64,000 bases of DNA from Hawksworthiomyces lignivorus (taxonomy: Eukaryota; Ascomycota; Sordariomycetes; Ophiostomatales; Ophiostomataceae): positions 186,001 through 250,000 of the forward strand of contig NTMA01000039.1 in assembly GCA_002917075.1 (NCBI GenBank). Reading direction: 5' to 3'. The position numbers were made by a program, and so were the translations under genes. Every line of letters begins with the position of its first letter. The first letter of the stretch is position 1. The notes under the pieces are model-generated. The model did not search any database and was not told where the DNA came from. It worked only from the letters and a program-made list of their open reading frames with translations. This document shows, piece by piece, positions 30,899-43,302 of the stretch.

Positions 30899-32569
30899 AT
30901 GGGCAAGGGCACCGACAAGCTCTACATCACCCACTCCGAGTGGGCGTCGAGCGACGCCTTCTCGGCCAGCAAGGGCGCGGGCGCCCGGGGAGGCGGGGCC
31001 GGCGCTGGCGGCGAGGGCGCCTCCTTCCGCCGCCTGCCCTTCAACTACTGCGCCGCCAGCCTGCAGCCGTTTGTGCACCCGGTGTGCACGGCGGACGGCA
31101 CCGTGTTCGACGCCGAGGTGATCGCCGCCTGGCTGGACAAGCAGAAGCCCGGCAAGGGCACCAACCCGGTCACGGGCGCGCCGCTGCAGGCCGGCGACCT
31201 GATCCGCCTCAACTTTGCCCGCAACGACGCCGACGGCTCCGGCGACCTCATCGACCCCGTCACCTTCAAGGTCTTCTCCGACAGCACCCACATCGTCGCC
31301 CTGCGCCACGGCGCCTACGCCAACGTCTTCGCCTGGGACACGGTCGAGCGCATGAACATCAAGCCCAAGATGTGGCGCGACCTCGTCGACGACGCCCCCT
31401 TTACCCGCCGCGACATCATCACCCTGCAGGACCCCCACAACCTGGCCGCCCGCGACACCAGCCGCTTCCGCTTCGTGCAGGACGGCGCCGCGCCGGCGCC
31501 CGCCGCCGCGTCCAAGACGGGCCAAGACGGCGCTGGCGACGGAGACGGAAACGGCGATATCAACGTCGGCGCCCTCGGCCGCCTCGGCGACAAGGTGCTG
31601 CGCGCCAAGGAAGCCGTCGACAAGGCGCGGCGCGAGCGCGCTGGGGGCGACGTCAACCGGTCTGCCGGCGGTAGCGCCGCGGGCCGCGGAACAAGAGACG
31701 GAAGCTCATCAGCCCTCGCCAAATCTTCTTCGCTGCACGCCGCGGCAAAGGCCAAGCCCGCCTACAACGCGGCCGCCTACACGACGGGCCGCGCGGCGGC
31801 CAGCTTCACCAGCACGGGCCTGACGCCCGAGACCAGCGGGGCGCGGGCGGTGCTGAGCGACGAGGAGTGGATGCTGCGGCCGCGGCGGGTCAAGATCAAG
31901 GGCTACGCGCGGCTCGAGACCAGCCTCGGCAGCCTTAACATCGAGCTGCAGACCGAGTACGCGCCCAAGGCCGTGTGGAACTTTGTGCGCCTCGCCCAGA
32001 AGGGCGCCTACCGCGGCGTCGTCTTCCACCGCAACATCCGCGGCTTCATGATCCAGGGCGGCGACCCAACAGGCACCGGCCGCGGCGGCACCAGCATCTG
32101 GGGCAAGAACTTTGCCGACGAGCTCGACGGGCCCCTCACCCACAGCCGCCGCGGCGTCGTCAGCATGGCCAACAAGGGCAAGGACACCAACTCGAGCCAG
32201 TTCTTCATCACCTACCGCCCCGCCAAGCACCTCGACCGCAAGCACACCATCTTCGGCCAGGTCGTCGACGGCCTCGACGTCCTCGACCGCATGGAGGCCA
32301 GCCCCGTCGACAGCGCCCACGGTGACCGCCCGCTCGAGGACATTGTCATCCAAGATGTCGTCGTCTACCTCGACCCCTTTGATGAGTTTCTCAAAGAGAA
32401 GCGGCGCCAGGACCAGGCCGAGGAAGAAAAGGCCGAGATCCAGCGGCGAGGCGGCACCGACGACGACAAGATGACATGGACGGGCAAGCGAATACGGGGA
32501 ACAGACAGCAGCAGCGGCGGCGGCGGCGGCGACAGCATTGGCGTCGGCAAATACTTGAAGGCGGCCCTT

Positions 32570-32608
<39 letters not shown>

Positions 32609-32728
32609 GACCAGGAAAAGGACGTGGCATCAGGTCGCGACACAGAGGATGCGACTTCAGAAACTTGGGCAGAGCCGGCAAGGAAAAAGATCAAATCGGG
32701 CGGGTTTGGCAATTTTGATAGCTGGTAA
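30899..32728 (+). CDS. CYP8: U-box peptidyl-prolyl isomerase (PPIL2/Cyp60 type)
   Basis: A single exon of 609 residues. The start MGKGTDKLYITHSEWASS is the family's own N-terminus. A U-box follows at about 45-115 (LPFNYCAASLQPFVHPVCTADGTVFD, then NPVTGAPL), then DPVTFKVFSDSTHIVALRH and a second zinc-less box-like segment. The cyclophilin domain spans about 338-490, with GVVFHRNIRGFMIQGGDPTGTGRGG, SMANKGKDTNSSQFFIT and KHTIFGQVVDG; the Arg and Gln of the active site are present, while the CypA Trp121 position is His, as variants occur in this subfamily. The C-terminus has a glutamine run (about 560-570) and the RKKIKSGGFGNFDSW end. Known role: nuclear U-box ubiquitin ligase-like cyclophilin found in spliceosomes. 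Confidence 0.95.
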
Positions 32729-33196
32729 CCAAAATATATTTGAGGGGACGTTGAATTTCGAAGCGAACTGTCCAAAGCGTATCTTCATCATGTATGTATA
32801 TATAGCCAAATACCGTCATAAGCATAATACCGAAAATCAGAAATGATCGTCAGATCTCACGGGCCCCTCAGAGAAACCAAAAAAAAAAAAAAAAAAGAGA
32901 GAGAGAAAGACAAGAAAGGCCCTAATGCAAAAAGGAAACCCAAAAAATTTGTGAGGCTGCGCGCCCCGCCGATTGTCTGCCGTTTGTCCTATTTCTTCAG
33001 AACTCAAACTCCAAATGCCCTTTTCTATGCGTTTCTCTTTTTTTAAGATACCCTCATATTCCCAATGCTCATGAATGCGCTTTTCCGCCTCTTTCGTGCC
33101 CATCTACCGCTTGTCGCATCAATTCGTTTCCATTCATATCCACATGGCCCTGGCGCCTTATAGTGGCTTTTATAGTCGCATTCATCAAACATCAAC
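32729..33196. other. Convergent intergenic region
   Basis: An AT-rich spacer between the 3' ends of the cyclophilin and the zinc-cluster gene, with an A17-type run near 32878-32896. No gene. Confidence 0.6.
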
Positions 33197-35624
33197 CTAG
33201 CCCTTACGTTCGCCCTTTGCAGACGACCCCCCTGACAGGGACTTTCGAATGGCCCCCGACGACGGCGGAGGCATGCTATTCGAACCTCGCTGCAAAAGTG
33301 TTAACCATGGAGATTTGATAAGCTCTCGGTTCCGAACAATGGAAGCAAGAGTACGAGCCTGGCTCAGGCCGGTCTCGTCAAAAATGGCGCACAGCCGCGC
33401 GACGACGTAGGACTTGAGCTGTGGGCCGCAGACCGAGCTGAGACCGACTGCGAACAGCGGCAGCACGATCGCATTGGTAGCGGAGGCCAAGAGCATGTAG
33501 CGTGCCGCCTCTTCCTCGGCATTGTGGGCGCGGGTCGGATTGTCCAAGGAGGGGCCTCCATCGTCAAAAGTCATTTCTTCGTCTTCGCGAAAATGCTGGC
33601 TGGTCGCGCTCTCGGCCCGGTCCTCCGAGTAGACCGATGGCGTTTGCGCCGAGCCGGTCGACGAGATCGGCGATTGTGCTGGGGGAGTCGGCGGCTCTCG
33701 TACTTCAGTTGTCGACAGCGGAGCCACGACGTTTGGCATCGGCTTTAGCGAGTCAAAATACGGGTTGACTGGGTTCAGAAGACCAAAGTGCTGAGGCACG
33801 CTGGCGACAATTGCAGCGTTTACGCGCTCCATCTTTGCCCATGCCTGGCGGCAGGCAATGACGTACTTTTGAGGAACCAGCTCGCCGTCTTCGCCGACTT
33901 CGGGAAAACGACGCCGTATGGCGGTAAGGAGGGTCTCTAGCACCACAATCCGACCAGCCCGCAGCCAGTTCCACATAGACGCCGTCGCGATGCTCGGGTA
34001 GACGTGGCAGATGTCGCGATACACGGCCTTGTGTGCTCGCGTGACCTTGAAAACTTTATAATAGCAGTCCGGCGAGAAGGCAGAGATGGTCCGGTCAAAC
34101 TCCGCCTCGATGTCGTCGAGCCGGGCGAGAAGCTCATCAATACGGTCTAGTAGGCCCTCGTGCTTTATGTCGTGGTGTGCCTGCAACACCTTATATGTGG
34201 GTCGTGACAAATCAATCCCTCCGAATCCGCCTGGTTCGTGCTCGACCATGGAGCTGCCAAGCAGCTCGTTCTTGAGTGCCAGAAGCCCGGGTGGCATCGG
34301 AACCTCTCGCTGCATGCATGAGATCACGACGTTCTGGAAGAGCATGTTGAACATGCGGATTCCAGCACGCGTGCGGAACTGACTGGTGCCGCGCAGCTTG
34401 GCCAGCTCCACGGCGCCGTTGATATGGTCGTGCCAAGTCTTCATCGTCCTCAGACCAGGCTCTGCCATCATCTCGAAGACGCCTAGGATCAATATAGAGA
34501 GCATCGTCGTGTCCTTGATTGCTTCATCAGCATCCCTCAGAGCCGCGTTCGTTAGACAGAGCGCAGTGCCATAGCTCTTTCGTGCGCTGTCGATGATTTC
34601 TTCCGAGTGCGTCAGCTGGGAGATGCCGACGAGTCCCACGGCGGTCATGCTGGCCATGACGCTGTCTAGCTGCCGCTCCGCCGCTGGGGACCCGGGCTTC
34701 CAGATGTCGTAGAGAAAATCGAAGCGCTGGTGGCATGCGTTTTCGTCGACGGTAACATAGCGCGAAAAGAAGAAAGCAGTCCCTCGTTCCTGCAAGGTCG
34801 GTTCGATGTTGTAAATTCTCGCAATCATTGGCGTGCTGGGCCAGCTGCCAGCTCCTGGAGATGGAAGGAGGCTTTCGTCGGTTGTCCAGACGAGCTGCTG
34901 TGTCGATCCTAGCTGGGCCTGCTGCATCTGCTCCTGAAGCTGGACCGGCACGTTGGACGGCACAATCGCCAGCGGAGCCGGGCTGTTTGCGCTGCCATTG
35001 CTGCTGCTTGCGGTGGTTACGGGAGTCAGTATAGTGAGGGCTTTTGGTCGGGTCTCTGGTTTGGTAGGCGTGGATGGGAGTGTTGGCGTTTTTGGCGGAG
35101 CCAGAACCGTTGAAGAGGACGAAGATGATATATACGCAGACGAAATAGAGTCCGCGCTGGGGGAGTGGACAGGGTCAGGCGTCCGCGCTGACGTTGCTCT
35201 TCGGCGACTTTTTGCTTGTGCTTTCTTGATGACATGGGAGCTTTCATCACGGAACATGAGATCTACCATATTCCTATAACCGGGACATTCTTGTTGACGC
35301 TTCGCACACTGCCCACAGCCAGGCTCTTTCTGGTCGCACTAGCCGAGAGCGACGTTAGATGAATGAGTAACTAAAAGGAAACAGAAAGGACGCAACAGAA
35401 AATACTTTGAATCACAACAATAGAGCACGTCGACAATGATACGAGTATAGTCCCTGTTGCTGAAGCAGCAGAGATGTGATCGTGCTGGGGTTTGGGGGCC
35501 AAATTCAGGGGCAAAAAAAGCGACCAGCACAGAGGCAGAAAGAAGGGCAAAAAGCAAGACTTACTCGAATTTTCCGGTCTCTGCAGTTGCTGCAGCCCTT
35601 GGAAGGCGGGCCGCAATAGACCAT
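33197..35624 (-). CDS. Zn2Cys6 transcription factor
   Basis: Exons 35624-35565 and 35338-33197 (donor GTAAGT, acceptor CTAG) give about 733 residues. Splicing completes the zinc cluster: Cys11, 14, 21, 28, 31 and 38 in C-x2-C-x6-C-x6-C-x2-C-x6-C spacing, with the basic RDRKIR between the second and third Cys. A basic KKAQAKSRRR segment and a Ser/Pro/Thr-rich linker follow. From about 160 on the protein is helical and matches the general look of the Fungal_trans_2 (PF11951) regulatory region (PAAERQLDSVMASMTAVGL, then LTNAALRDADEAIKDTTML). It binds DNA in the nucleus; targets are unknown and no neighbouring cluster suggests any. Confidence 0.9.
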
Positions 35625-38600
35625 ATTGACAACAAGAAGCGAAGTGGGGAGACGGCGGACAGTCGTAATTTTATATCGTGTTGATATCTGTGTGATTCTC
35701 TCTGTCTCAGTCGCAATAGAGCCGTATCGGCACGAAAAGAGGATAGATGAAAAGAGTTGTGACCGAGAAAGGAAATTCGGGTTGGTTGGCAGATTCAGGC
35801 GAGCTACAGCGTTACTTGGCGGCAGATTTCGCCCGCAGTTGGTGGCCTCGTGCCTGGATTTTGCCCGCCTCGCTTCTCGATTTCCTAGCCTGTGGCTGCT
35901 GCTAACGTATCGAGTCTGGTACCCCAATGCTGATCAATTCAGATGCTAACCCGCGGACAACGCCGTATTAGCGGCCAGTATCTAAGGTGCGGCCCAGTCC
36001 TGCAGAGGTCAGTCACACCCGGGGTACTCCCGCGTGTGCGTATTTCGTGTTGGCTCCTGGTGCTGCTGGTTTTCTGCCTCTCAGCGTGTTTGTTGTGTGC
36101 CTTCCCCCCCTTTTACCCCTTTTATTTTCGCCGTTTAGCAAATCGAAGGAGGCGGTCAGCCGCCGGAGTCGACGGAACAGTGGCGTCAACCAGTGGCCGT
36201 TACCAGCGAGGCAGCTATGCGTTAGAGATTCCCACGCGCCAAGACTGGACAGAATAGTCGTCGAATGTACAAGCTTCCTGCTTGATCTTATATCTTCATT
36301 GTTAGGCGATGGTGCGATAGTGTCTACCCCAGGTGGATGTGGATGAGCGGCAGCATGCATGCACTTTTGAGGGATGGGCAACATCTGACGACGGGGCGCT
36401 GCTTCATATCTCACGGACGCTCTGCCGCACAGTTTTGCAAAGCCCCCGCAAATCACAGTTGCCGCTGGTGTCTGGTTCCGTATGTTGTGTCCCGTCCTGG
36501 ACAGTTGCTTTTTTTAAAGTTTGTGCTTTCTCTATTTTTTTTTTATCTTTTTTTGCGATGGGCGGTCAAGCCAGAGCACACATGCGTGTCTAAAAGCAAG
36601 TTGATGGTGCGTTGGACAGAGACGTACAATAGGGCTGAGGGCCTTGGCGACGTGCTATAATGGTGCTGCGGACGATGTAGAAGCCTTCCACGGGAGGCAG
36701 AGTCCGGCAGGTCTAGAACAAACAGGGAAGCTGGTGGAGAGGGAGCAGAAACCATTCGTTCGAACCCGAAACAATGATTGAATCGTGGACGATTGGGTTC
36801 GGCTCTGGAGGCTGAAAAGAAACGGTGCTAGTACTAGCGAGGGGGATGTTTACCAGCGGGCACTGCCACAGACGCACTGCACAACCGCACTATAATTGAT
36901 GGGCAGCCGCTGAGCAAGGGAGCCGTCTTTCGGGAGGAGACGTTTGAGAGAGAGAGAAAGAGCACACAGCTTCAGGCAAAGAATTGCGCCAGGAAAAGCA
37001 AATTGTTTCCCGGAGCAGAGGAGAAGGACCACGCAAGTCGCCGGAAACCTGTGGATAGGAGGGTCCTCTGGCCTGACCAAGAATTGCCGGCTGTCATAGA
37101 GCCTCTTGGGCAGCGCCTTTTGATTGGCCATTGAGCTCTTTCCCAAATCGGGAAACCTGTGCGAAGCCAATGACGTGCGGGTACCACTTGGACGGAGTAC
37201 GTATTAATAGCTTTATTAATACACAAAAGTCTCTTGTCTCTGTATTTGGACGCCTGTGTGTCTCGCCAAGAGGAGGGAAGAAGCTTATATTTTGGGAGGC
37301 GTTTCTTGGTGATGCAGTTCCGTACCACTGGTAGGATGCCAAAGCAACGGAAGGGTGTAAAGGGGATCCAACACGAAATAAAATAAAATATTAAAAAAAA
37401 ATTAAATAAAAAATGAATACCAAAAAATAATATGAAAAACAAAAAATAAAATAAAATAAAATAAAACAGAAACAGCATTATCTTATCTGCTGACGGGCTG
37501 CAACTGCCTCTTTCAATCTCGTTACGGAGTACTCTTCCTCTTCTGGCCTCTCTTTTGGGCTTTTGGGTATTTGGCCCTGCCGTGCCAGCCCATTGTCCTC
37601 GTACCAGTCTGTTGTATGTAAGATATGTACTCCGTGAGATCTGACTCAATCGTGCTTTCTCCGTTTCAACTTAATGGCGCCCATCACCCACTGGGCACCA
37701 ACGATGCCAAACCAGAGAGAAGCAGCAAAACAGATGCCGTTTGACTCATGAAAAGAACCGCCAATCCGTCCTTCCATCTGTACTTAAACCAAATGGCTTC
37801 TGCCTGGCGATGACGACGACGACGATGTGCTCTTCTCTTTTCTTTCTCTTCTCAGGTTTTCCCTTCTCATCTCGCGCATTGGTTCTGCATCTGGTTTGGT
37901 GCCAATGTGTGTTTCTTTCCAGCTACATACCTTCGCGTGGCTTGGATGGCAGAGAGTACATACGGGCACAGCCACAGCGAAGTCCCCCTCCATCTACTTT
38001 TTTTTTTTTCCCTCTCTCTGGGCAGCGTTCGCTTTTTATATATCCAAAGCATAAGCAGTATTTTTGGCCTCGTGTGAAGTAGGAGGGAGAGAGTGTGTGT
38101 GTGTGCTCAAAGCTCGGGAGATGCCTCAGAAAAAGGGATCTCGTAAAAACCATTGACATGCAAAGAAACAAACAAACCAACACGTAGCCGCACATATGTA
38201 TGTCGTAGATGGTAAGCGTTTCAGCAAAATAGCATTGCGAGAAGGTTTTGTGGGGGGGCTTAGATGACACCAGCGAAGAAGACCAAGCCGAGTGGAATAT
38301 TAATTTTAATCGCTCGTGGGTTTTGGGTTGATAGTAGACACCACTAATTCTCTGGATCTGATTGGCCCAATTGCGACAAAATGGCAGCTTCGCTTTCGCA
38401 TCTGGTATGCTGTTTTATTTAGTGTTCTCGGCGCCGCTTGGTCTCGGCCTAATTGTGGCTGTGGCCGCTGGCAAGCTACTACATAACTGCTACCTACGAC
38501 TTACGACATCGAGCCAATATGGAGACACTGCTTTTCATGTCGGGCACGTCTCCCTGTCGCACATTACTTCCCTTTTCGCTTCCGACTCACGCCAAGCTGC

Positions 38601-39798
38601 TGGAGTCTGATATCTGATTTCTGACGTATTTTCCTCGATTTTCAGGCAGGACATTTAACGTGTTTGTGTTCAGATGTTCGTATGTTGAAAAGTTCGGATG
38701 TTCAGATTTCGTGATGCAGTCATCGAGTCGGTCCGCAGCACCCACGAGACTCTTGCTGAGTGCATTCGCCCACATACTCTCTGTCGCATCTCTCACAGAG
38801 CTGTCCGTTTAGCTGATGACTATTCTACATACATGCCCCCCTCCTCCTCCCTTAAGCTCTATTCGCTTTATTGAATGAGGGGGGATGTGCGTATCCGTAC
38901 ATTGTGAGATGGAGATGTTAGCCTCCCTGCGATGGCCTCCCCACAATGGCCTGTCTATATCGTAGAGTGTTCGATTCGTCGTCATGGCTCCGCGACTTTC
39001 TAGACTGGATCGCATCCGAACTGTCTCGGATGAAACTACTCATTTTCCCCCCTTTTCCAGCGACTACGGTTACATTGCACCTTCGCTCATTGCTACTCTT
39101 TGGTATCTAGTTTATGAATGGCCCGTTATGGGCGCAGAGCCAGATGCAGAGCAGATCTGCTGCGGATAGTATTTGTCTGGCGCTAGCATAGAAGAGTGTT
39201 TGGCTCTGGGGTTCGCTCTCGCATTTTACAGAATTCGATACTTCGGTCTCAGCGTGCTGTGGAGGGACAATGCAAAATGCATATTCGCACATTCTGACCC
39301 AAAGAGGTTTAGGGCGACCCATAAGGCGCTCCCCCAATTGGTCGAGCAGGGGACGTTCCCGCCGCTGTGGCGCCTCTCGGATCTTACAGCCTTGCCATAA
39401 ATGCGAGGTCTCAAAGGGTCCCGAATGCGAGCCTGTCATCGATTGGGTCCTCGTCAAAGCTGGGGATGTCTTGCACAGATATGGGTACAATGCAAGAAAA
39501 CCTTGCATGTATTTTGTTCTCTTCGATGGATATAAAACACTGGGCATCCTCCCAGAAAACGGGAGTCTTGGCTTTTCTGTCTTGCTCAACTCGACAGTCC
39601 CCCAGAACCTCTCAGCCGCCTCGCCAAAAGATCGGAAGCAACACACGATTCAACGTCTAGAAGTTTCTCTTCGATAATCCGACCTCAGTTGGCCTATTGT
39701 GTTCACAGCATTCGCCATCTATTTTCTGTTCCTCCGACCTCGTGATTTCATTGAACACCGCCGCCCATCACAGATCGCCAAGAAAAGATCCAGACACA
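35625..39798. other. 4.2-kb gene-poor divergent region
   Basis: Upstream DNA of the zinc-cluster gene (left) and the DUF7702-like gene (right). It has an AT-rich simple-sequence patch at 37373-37467, TACGGAGTA-type motifs at 37192, 37523 and 37627, and a GT-rich run near 38093. None of the open frames has natural composition or a recognisable motif. The large size is notable against the compact remainder of the window. Confidence 0.5.
37373..37467. repeat. AT-rich simple sequence
   Basis: Low-complexity [14 protein letters not shown] repeats with few G or C bases, on the minus strand T-rich. Probably slippage-generated. Confidence 0.8.
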
Positions 39799-40701
39799 AT
39801 GACGCAGCTCACAACAACCGACAAGATCGCAATTGTGGAGATTGCCTTCTACATCCCGGCCTTTTTCATTGCGACGCTGCTCTGCTGGCGCCATGGATTC
39901 GGCCGCAGCGCCGGCTGGTTCTATCTAATCATCCTCTCGCTGATGCGCGTCATCGGCGGCGGCATGGAGCTCGGCACCATCAACGACCCGACCAACTTAA
40001 ACCTCATCATCGGGGCGCAGACGCTGCAGAACGTCGGCCTCTCGCCGCTGATCCTGACCATGCTGGGCCTCGTCAGCCGCGTGTACATGTCCATCCCCGA
40101 CGGCATGCGCCCCGCCATCCCCAACAGCCGCATCCTGCGGGTGCTGCAGATCCTGGTCGTCGTCGGCCTGGTGCTCTCGATCGTGGGCGGCGTCAACACG
40201 GGCAACCAGATCGGCGACGACATCAACAGCGGCCAGCCGCTGACCTACCAGGTGTCGAACCTGAGCCAGGGCGGCGTGGGCTGCATGATCGCGGGCTTCG
40301 CGCTGCTGGCCATCTCGGCGGTGCTGCTGCTGACGCACCTGCGCGACATCCCGCGCAGCGAGACGCACCTGCTGTTCGCCGTGGGCGCGGCGCTGCCGTT
40401 TGTGCTGGTGCGCCTCGTGTACTCGATCCTGTCCGTGTTCGACACGTCCAGCCCCAACTTCCGCCAGTACGGCGGCAGCGCCGACGCGCCCTACTACGTG
40501 GCGGGTATGTGCACGGCCATGGAGATCATCGCCGTCGTCATCTTTGAGGCGGTCGGCCTGACCATCCCGTACGTCTCCCGCAGCGACCGCAAGAACATCC
40601 TGCCCATGAGCCAAGACGGCCACTCTCTCATGGCTTACCCTAACACCTCCTACCAGGCCGCCGGCGCGCCCCAGGGCCAGAACGAGTACTACCCCAAGTA
40701 A
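39799..40701 (+). CDS. DUF7702-like seven-helix membrane protein
   Basis: A single exon of 300 residues; the ATG at 39799 is preferred over the in-frame 39697 because it places MTQLTTTDKIAIVEIAFY at the family start and has a good context (ACACAATG). Seven hydrophobic helices are visible: AFYIPAFFIATLLC, FYLIILSLMRVIGG, LSPLILTMLGLVS, ILVVVGLVLSIVGG, AGFALLAISAVLLL, LFAVGAALPFVLVRLVYSI and AAMEIIAVVIFEAVGL-like. WRHGFGRSAGW after helix 1 and the LRDIPRSE loop are typical of these fungal integral membrane proteins. The tail is short, with Gln and Tyr. The function is unknown. Confidence 0.88.
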   Translation: MTQLTTTDKIAIVEIAFYIPAFFIATLLCWRHGFGRSAGWFYLIILSLMRVIGGGMELGTINDPTNLNLIIGAQTLQNVGLSPLILTMLGLVSRVYMSIPDGMRPAIPNSRILRVLQILVVVGLVLSIVGGVNTGNQIGDDINSGQPLTYQVSNLSQGGVGCMIAGFALLAISAVLLLTHLRDIPRSETHLLFAVGAALPFVLVRLVYSILSVFDTSSPNFRQYGGSADAPYYVAGMCTAMEIIAVVIFEAVGLTIPYVSRSDRKNILPMSQDGHSLMAYPNTSYQAAGAPQGQNEYYPK

Positions 40702-41564
40702 ATCGAGGGGCCCTGAGGACGACGACGTCGAGCGGCACCCCTCCTCCTCCGGGCGGCGGCATAGGAGGAGGGGCACGGGCACGGGCACAGGCACGCTCTC
40801 GGCGAGACACGCCGACGCGCGGTCCGGCCGGCCGTCGACAAGGCACTCGAGCAGCCGGCACCGGAGACAACACGCCGATAGCCACTACTCTAGTGAGCAC
40901 TCTCGGAGGCACTCCAGCAGGAGGCGCTCCGGTAGGCGACAGGAGACATTCCACGTCGTAGAGATGAACTAGATTTTGGGGAAAGCGGCACCAAAATACC
41001 CATATAGAGGAGGAAAACTTGAGCATTTTCGTTTTGTATTAATTTTGTTTTGATTAGCATCTGGCGTGGCATCCAGCGTCTTTCTTTTGGCCTTTAGTCT
41101 GACATCCAGTTGGGAAGAATTTTGGATGAAACTACATAGATTTCCTTTTGTACTTTTAATTTCCCCTTTTTTTTTATTTGTTTGAATTATCTTTTCGTTT
41201 TCTTGGAGCAGAATGTCTCTAATTACAAAGCTCACACATGAAAAAAATTAAATAATAATGATAATGATAATATATCAAAAATGAACTGAAATACGGTATT
41301 GCCAAATATCTATGCGAATGTCTGCCGTGGAGACGCAAAGGCGCAAAGATGTCTCTACTCTGCGGAGAGCCCTTGTTAGTAGCAGATGGTGTAAGTGAGC
41401 CCTGTGGGCATGATCGGGTTGAGCGACCCCGCAGAATTGGGGGAGCCGCTAGATAAAAAGTTTTTGGCTGCTCTTTTCTTTCGACCCACGCCACGAGGCT
41501 CTCTGCGCCACCCCGCTATGCACACAACATAGAACAGGGCACATATTTCTATTATTTAAAGGCC
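40702..41564. other. Intergenic region upstream of KTI12
   Basis: The first 270 bases are GC-rich and could be DUF7702-gene 3' UTR; the remainder is AT-rich. No gene. Confidence 0.55.
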
Positions 41565-42718
41565 ATGCCGGTAAGATGTGACCCGAGGCTCATCCTCGTC
41601 TCTCCTGCCGCGCCAGGCTAACTCGTCTGCAGCTCATCATTCTCTCCGGCCTGCCGACGTCAGGCAAGTCGACGCGGGCCAAGCAGCTCTACGACTACCT
41701 GGCCCAGCGCATCGCTCAGCAGGGCGCAGGAGGCGAGGCCGTCACGGCGGCGACGGCGGCACCGGCAGCGGCCGCCACTGTGCCCAAGTACCGGCTGCAC
41801 CTCATGTCGGACGACGCGCTGTCCATCTCGCGAGCCGTGTACGACCTGTCGGCGCTGCCGGCGCACACGCGGTCGGCCAACGCCTCAGAGAAGGACGCGC
41901 GCGCGGCCATCTACGGCGCCGTCAAGCGCGTGCTGTCGCCGCGCGACATTGTCGTGCTCGACGGCCTCAACTACATCAAGGGCTGGCGCTACCAGCTGGC
42001 CATGGAAGCCAAGAACGCGCGCACGCCCAGCGCCGTCCTGCAGATCGGCTGCAGCGTCGACCGCGCCCGCGGCGTCAACGAGGCGCGGCTGGCGGCGCGG
42101 GACGCGCGGCTGGCAGCCGGTGCAGGCGGCGCCGCGACGGAAGAAGGAGAAGAAGAGAAACAAGAAGACGACAAGACAGAGACAGAGACCGCACAAGAGC
42201 CGTACGAGCCGGCCAACTGGGACAACCTCGTCTTCCGCTACGAGGAGCCCAACGGCATGACCCGCTGGGACAGCCCCCTGTTCGCGCTGACGTGGGAGGA
42301 CGACGCTGCCCAGACCCGCGCCGTGTTCGACAAGCTGTGGGACGCCGTCGCCGGCGAGGGCCGCAAAGAAGTCAAGCCCAACCTGGTGGCCCTGCAGCGG
42401 GGCAACGAGGGCGGCGGCGACTTTCTCTACGTGCTCGACCGCGAGACCCAGGACGTCGTCAAGCGGATCGTGGACGAGCAGAAGCAGCAGACCGGCAGCA
42501 GCGAGGTGAAGATCCCAAGTGGCAGCGGCGGCGAGGACCTGATGGTCGAGCTGCCTGGCAAAGCAGTAGGCTTGGCACAGCTGCAGAGACTGCGGAGGGC
42601 ATTTTTGGGACTGAATCGCGGTGGCATCGGGCTGGAGGGAGCCGCCAAGCTTACGGCGGCCCGCATACGAGAGAGTTTTGTCGGGTACTTGAACGATGCT
42701 TTTGAAAAGGAGGGTTGA
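41565..42718 (+). CDS. KTI12: Elongator-associated ATPase Kti12
   Basis: Exon 1 is only ATG CCG (41565-41570); the intron starts GTAAGA, has a GGCTAAC branch point and ends TGCAG; exon 2 is 41633-42718, giving 363 residues. The spliced start MPLIILSGLPTSGKSTRA is that of the family, with the P-loop GLPTSGKST at 8-16. An internal Ala-rich insert follows the P-loop helix. LMSDDALSI, YDLSALP, SEKDARAAIYGAVKRVLS and DIVVLDGLNYIKGWRYQL are conserved Kti12/PSTK blocks. An acidic Glu/Gln insert (about 180-205) precedes the ANWDNLVFRYEEPNGMTRWDSPLF block of the tRNA-binding C-terminal half. Known role: ATP-dependent tRNA-binding partner of Elongator, needed for wobble uridine modification. Confidence 0.94.
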
Positions 42719-43302
42719 GGGGGGGGGCGAGCTGCATCTTTTGTATATGGGCGCTTAGACTTGGACTTTTCAACGACTTTCAATGATACCCTCAATTTTT
42801 GATGAATTTCAGTTTCTAGATTTTTTTTTCTGTACAAATTGCAGAGCGTCTTCTTTATTTCTTCTTTTGCTTCTTTCTGTGTTCTCACGTCGATGAAGTG
42901 CTAAAGAAGAAGAAAGTTGTCTATTACTGAGTGTAGCTTCCATATAGCTTTCGCTTTAGTGGCTCGTGGCTACAATTAGTGGCTATATTTAGTGGTTATA
43001 TGCTTATTAGTTACTATGTAGTTAAGCAGCAGTTTTGCGCCACGGCGATTAGCCACGAATAGCAGAGTGGCCCAGACGCCCCGCCACAAGCGGCCTGCAG
43101 GCCATAATAAAGCCTATGAGCCTATGACGGAAGGACAACTTCACCTTTTTTTCCAATGCAACCAAGATCCCCATCGGCCGTCTTCAAAAAGCACCCCCAT
43201 GCATCAAGACGGCGAATTCCCCATCTGACTGACAGCCTGGATGCACACGACACTGACATAGGCGACAAAGGTCACTCGAATTACCCCGTTCGGCACAGGA
43301 AG
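42719..43302. other. Intergenic region
   Basis: KTI12 3' side and USE1 upstream DNA; AT-rich around 42.9-43.1 kb. An in-frame ATG exists at 43156 ahead of the chosen USE1 start. No separate gene. Confidence 0.55.

Noticed and set aside
36750..36805. GTTCGAAC and GGGTTCGG words resembling a tRNA B box
   Set aside because: No matching A box or cloverleaf could be drawn; only a weak short inverted repeat remains.
39270..39677. Overlapping plus-strand frames of 97-135 codons upstream of the DUF7702-like gene
   Set aside because: Several frames overlap with none favoured, compositions are unnatural, and no motif is seen.
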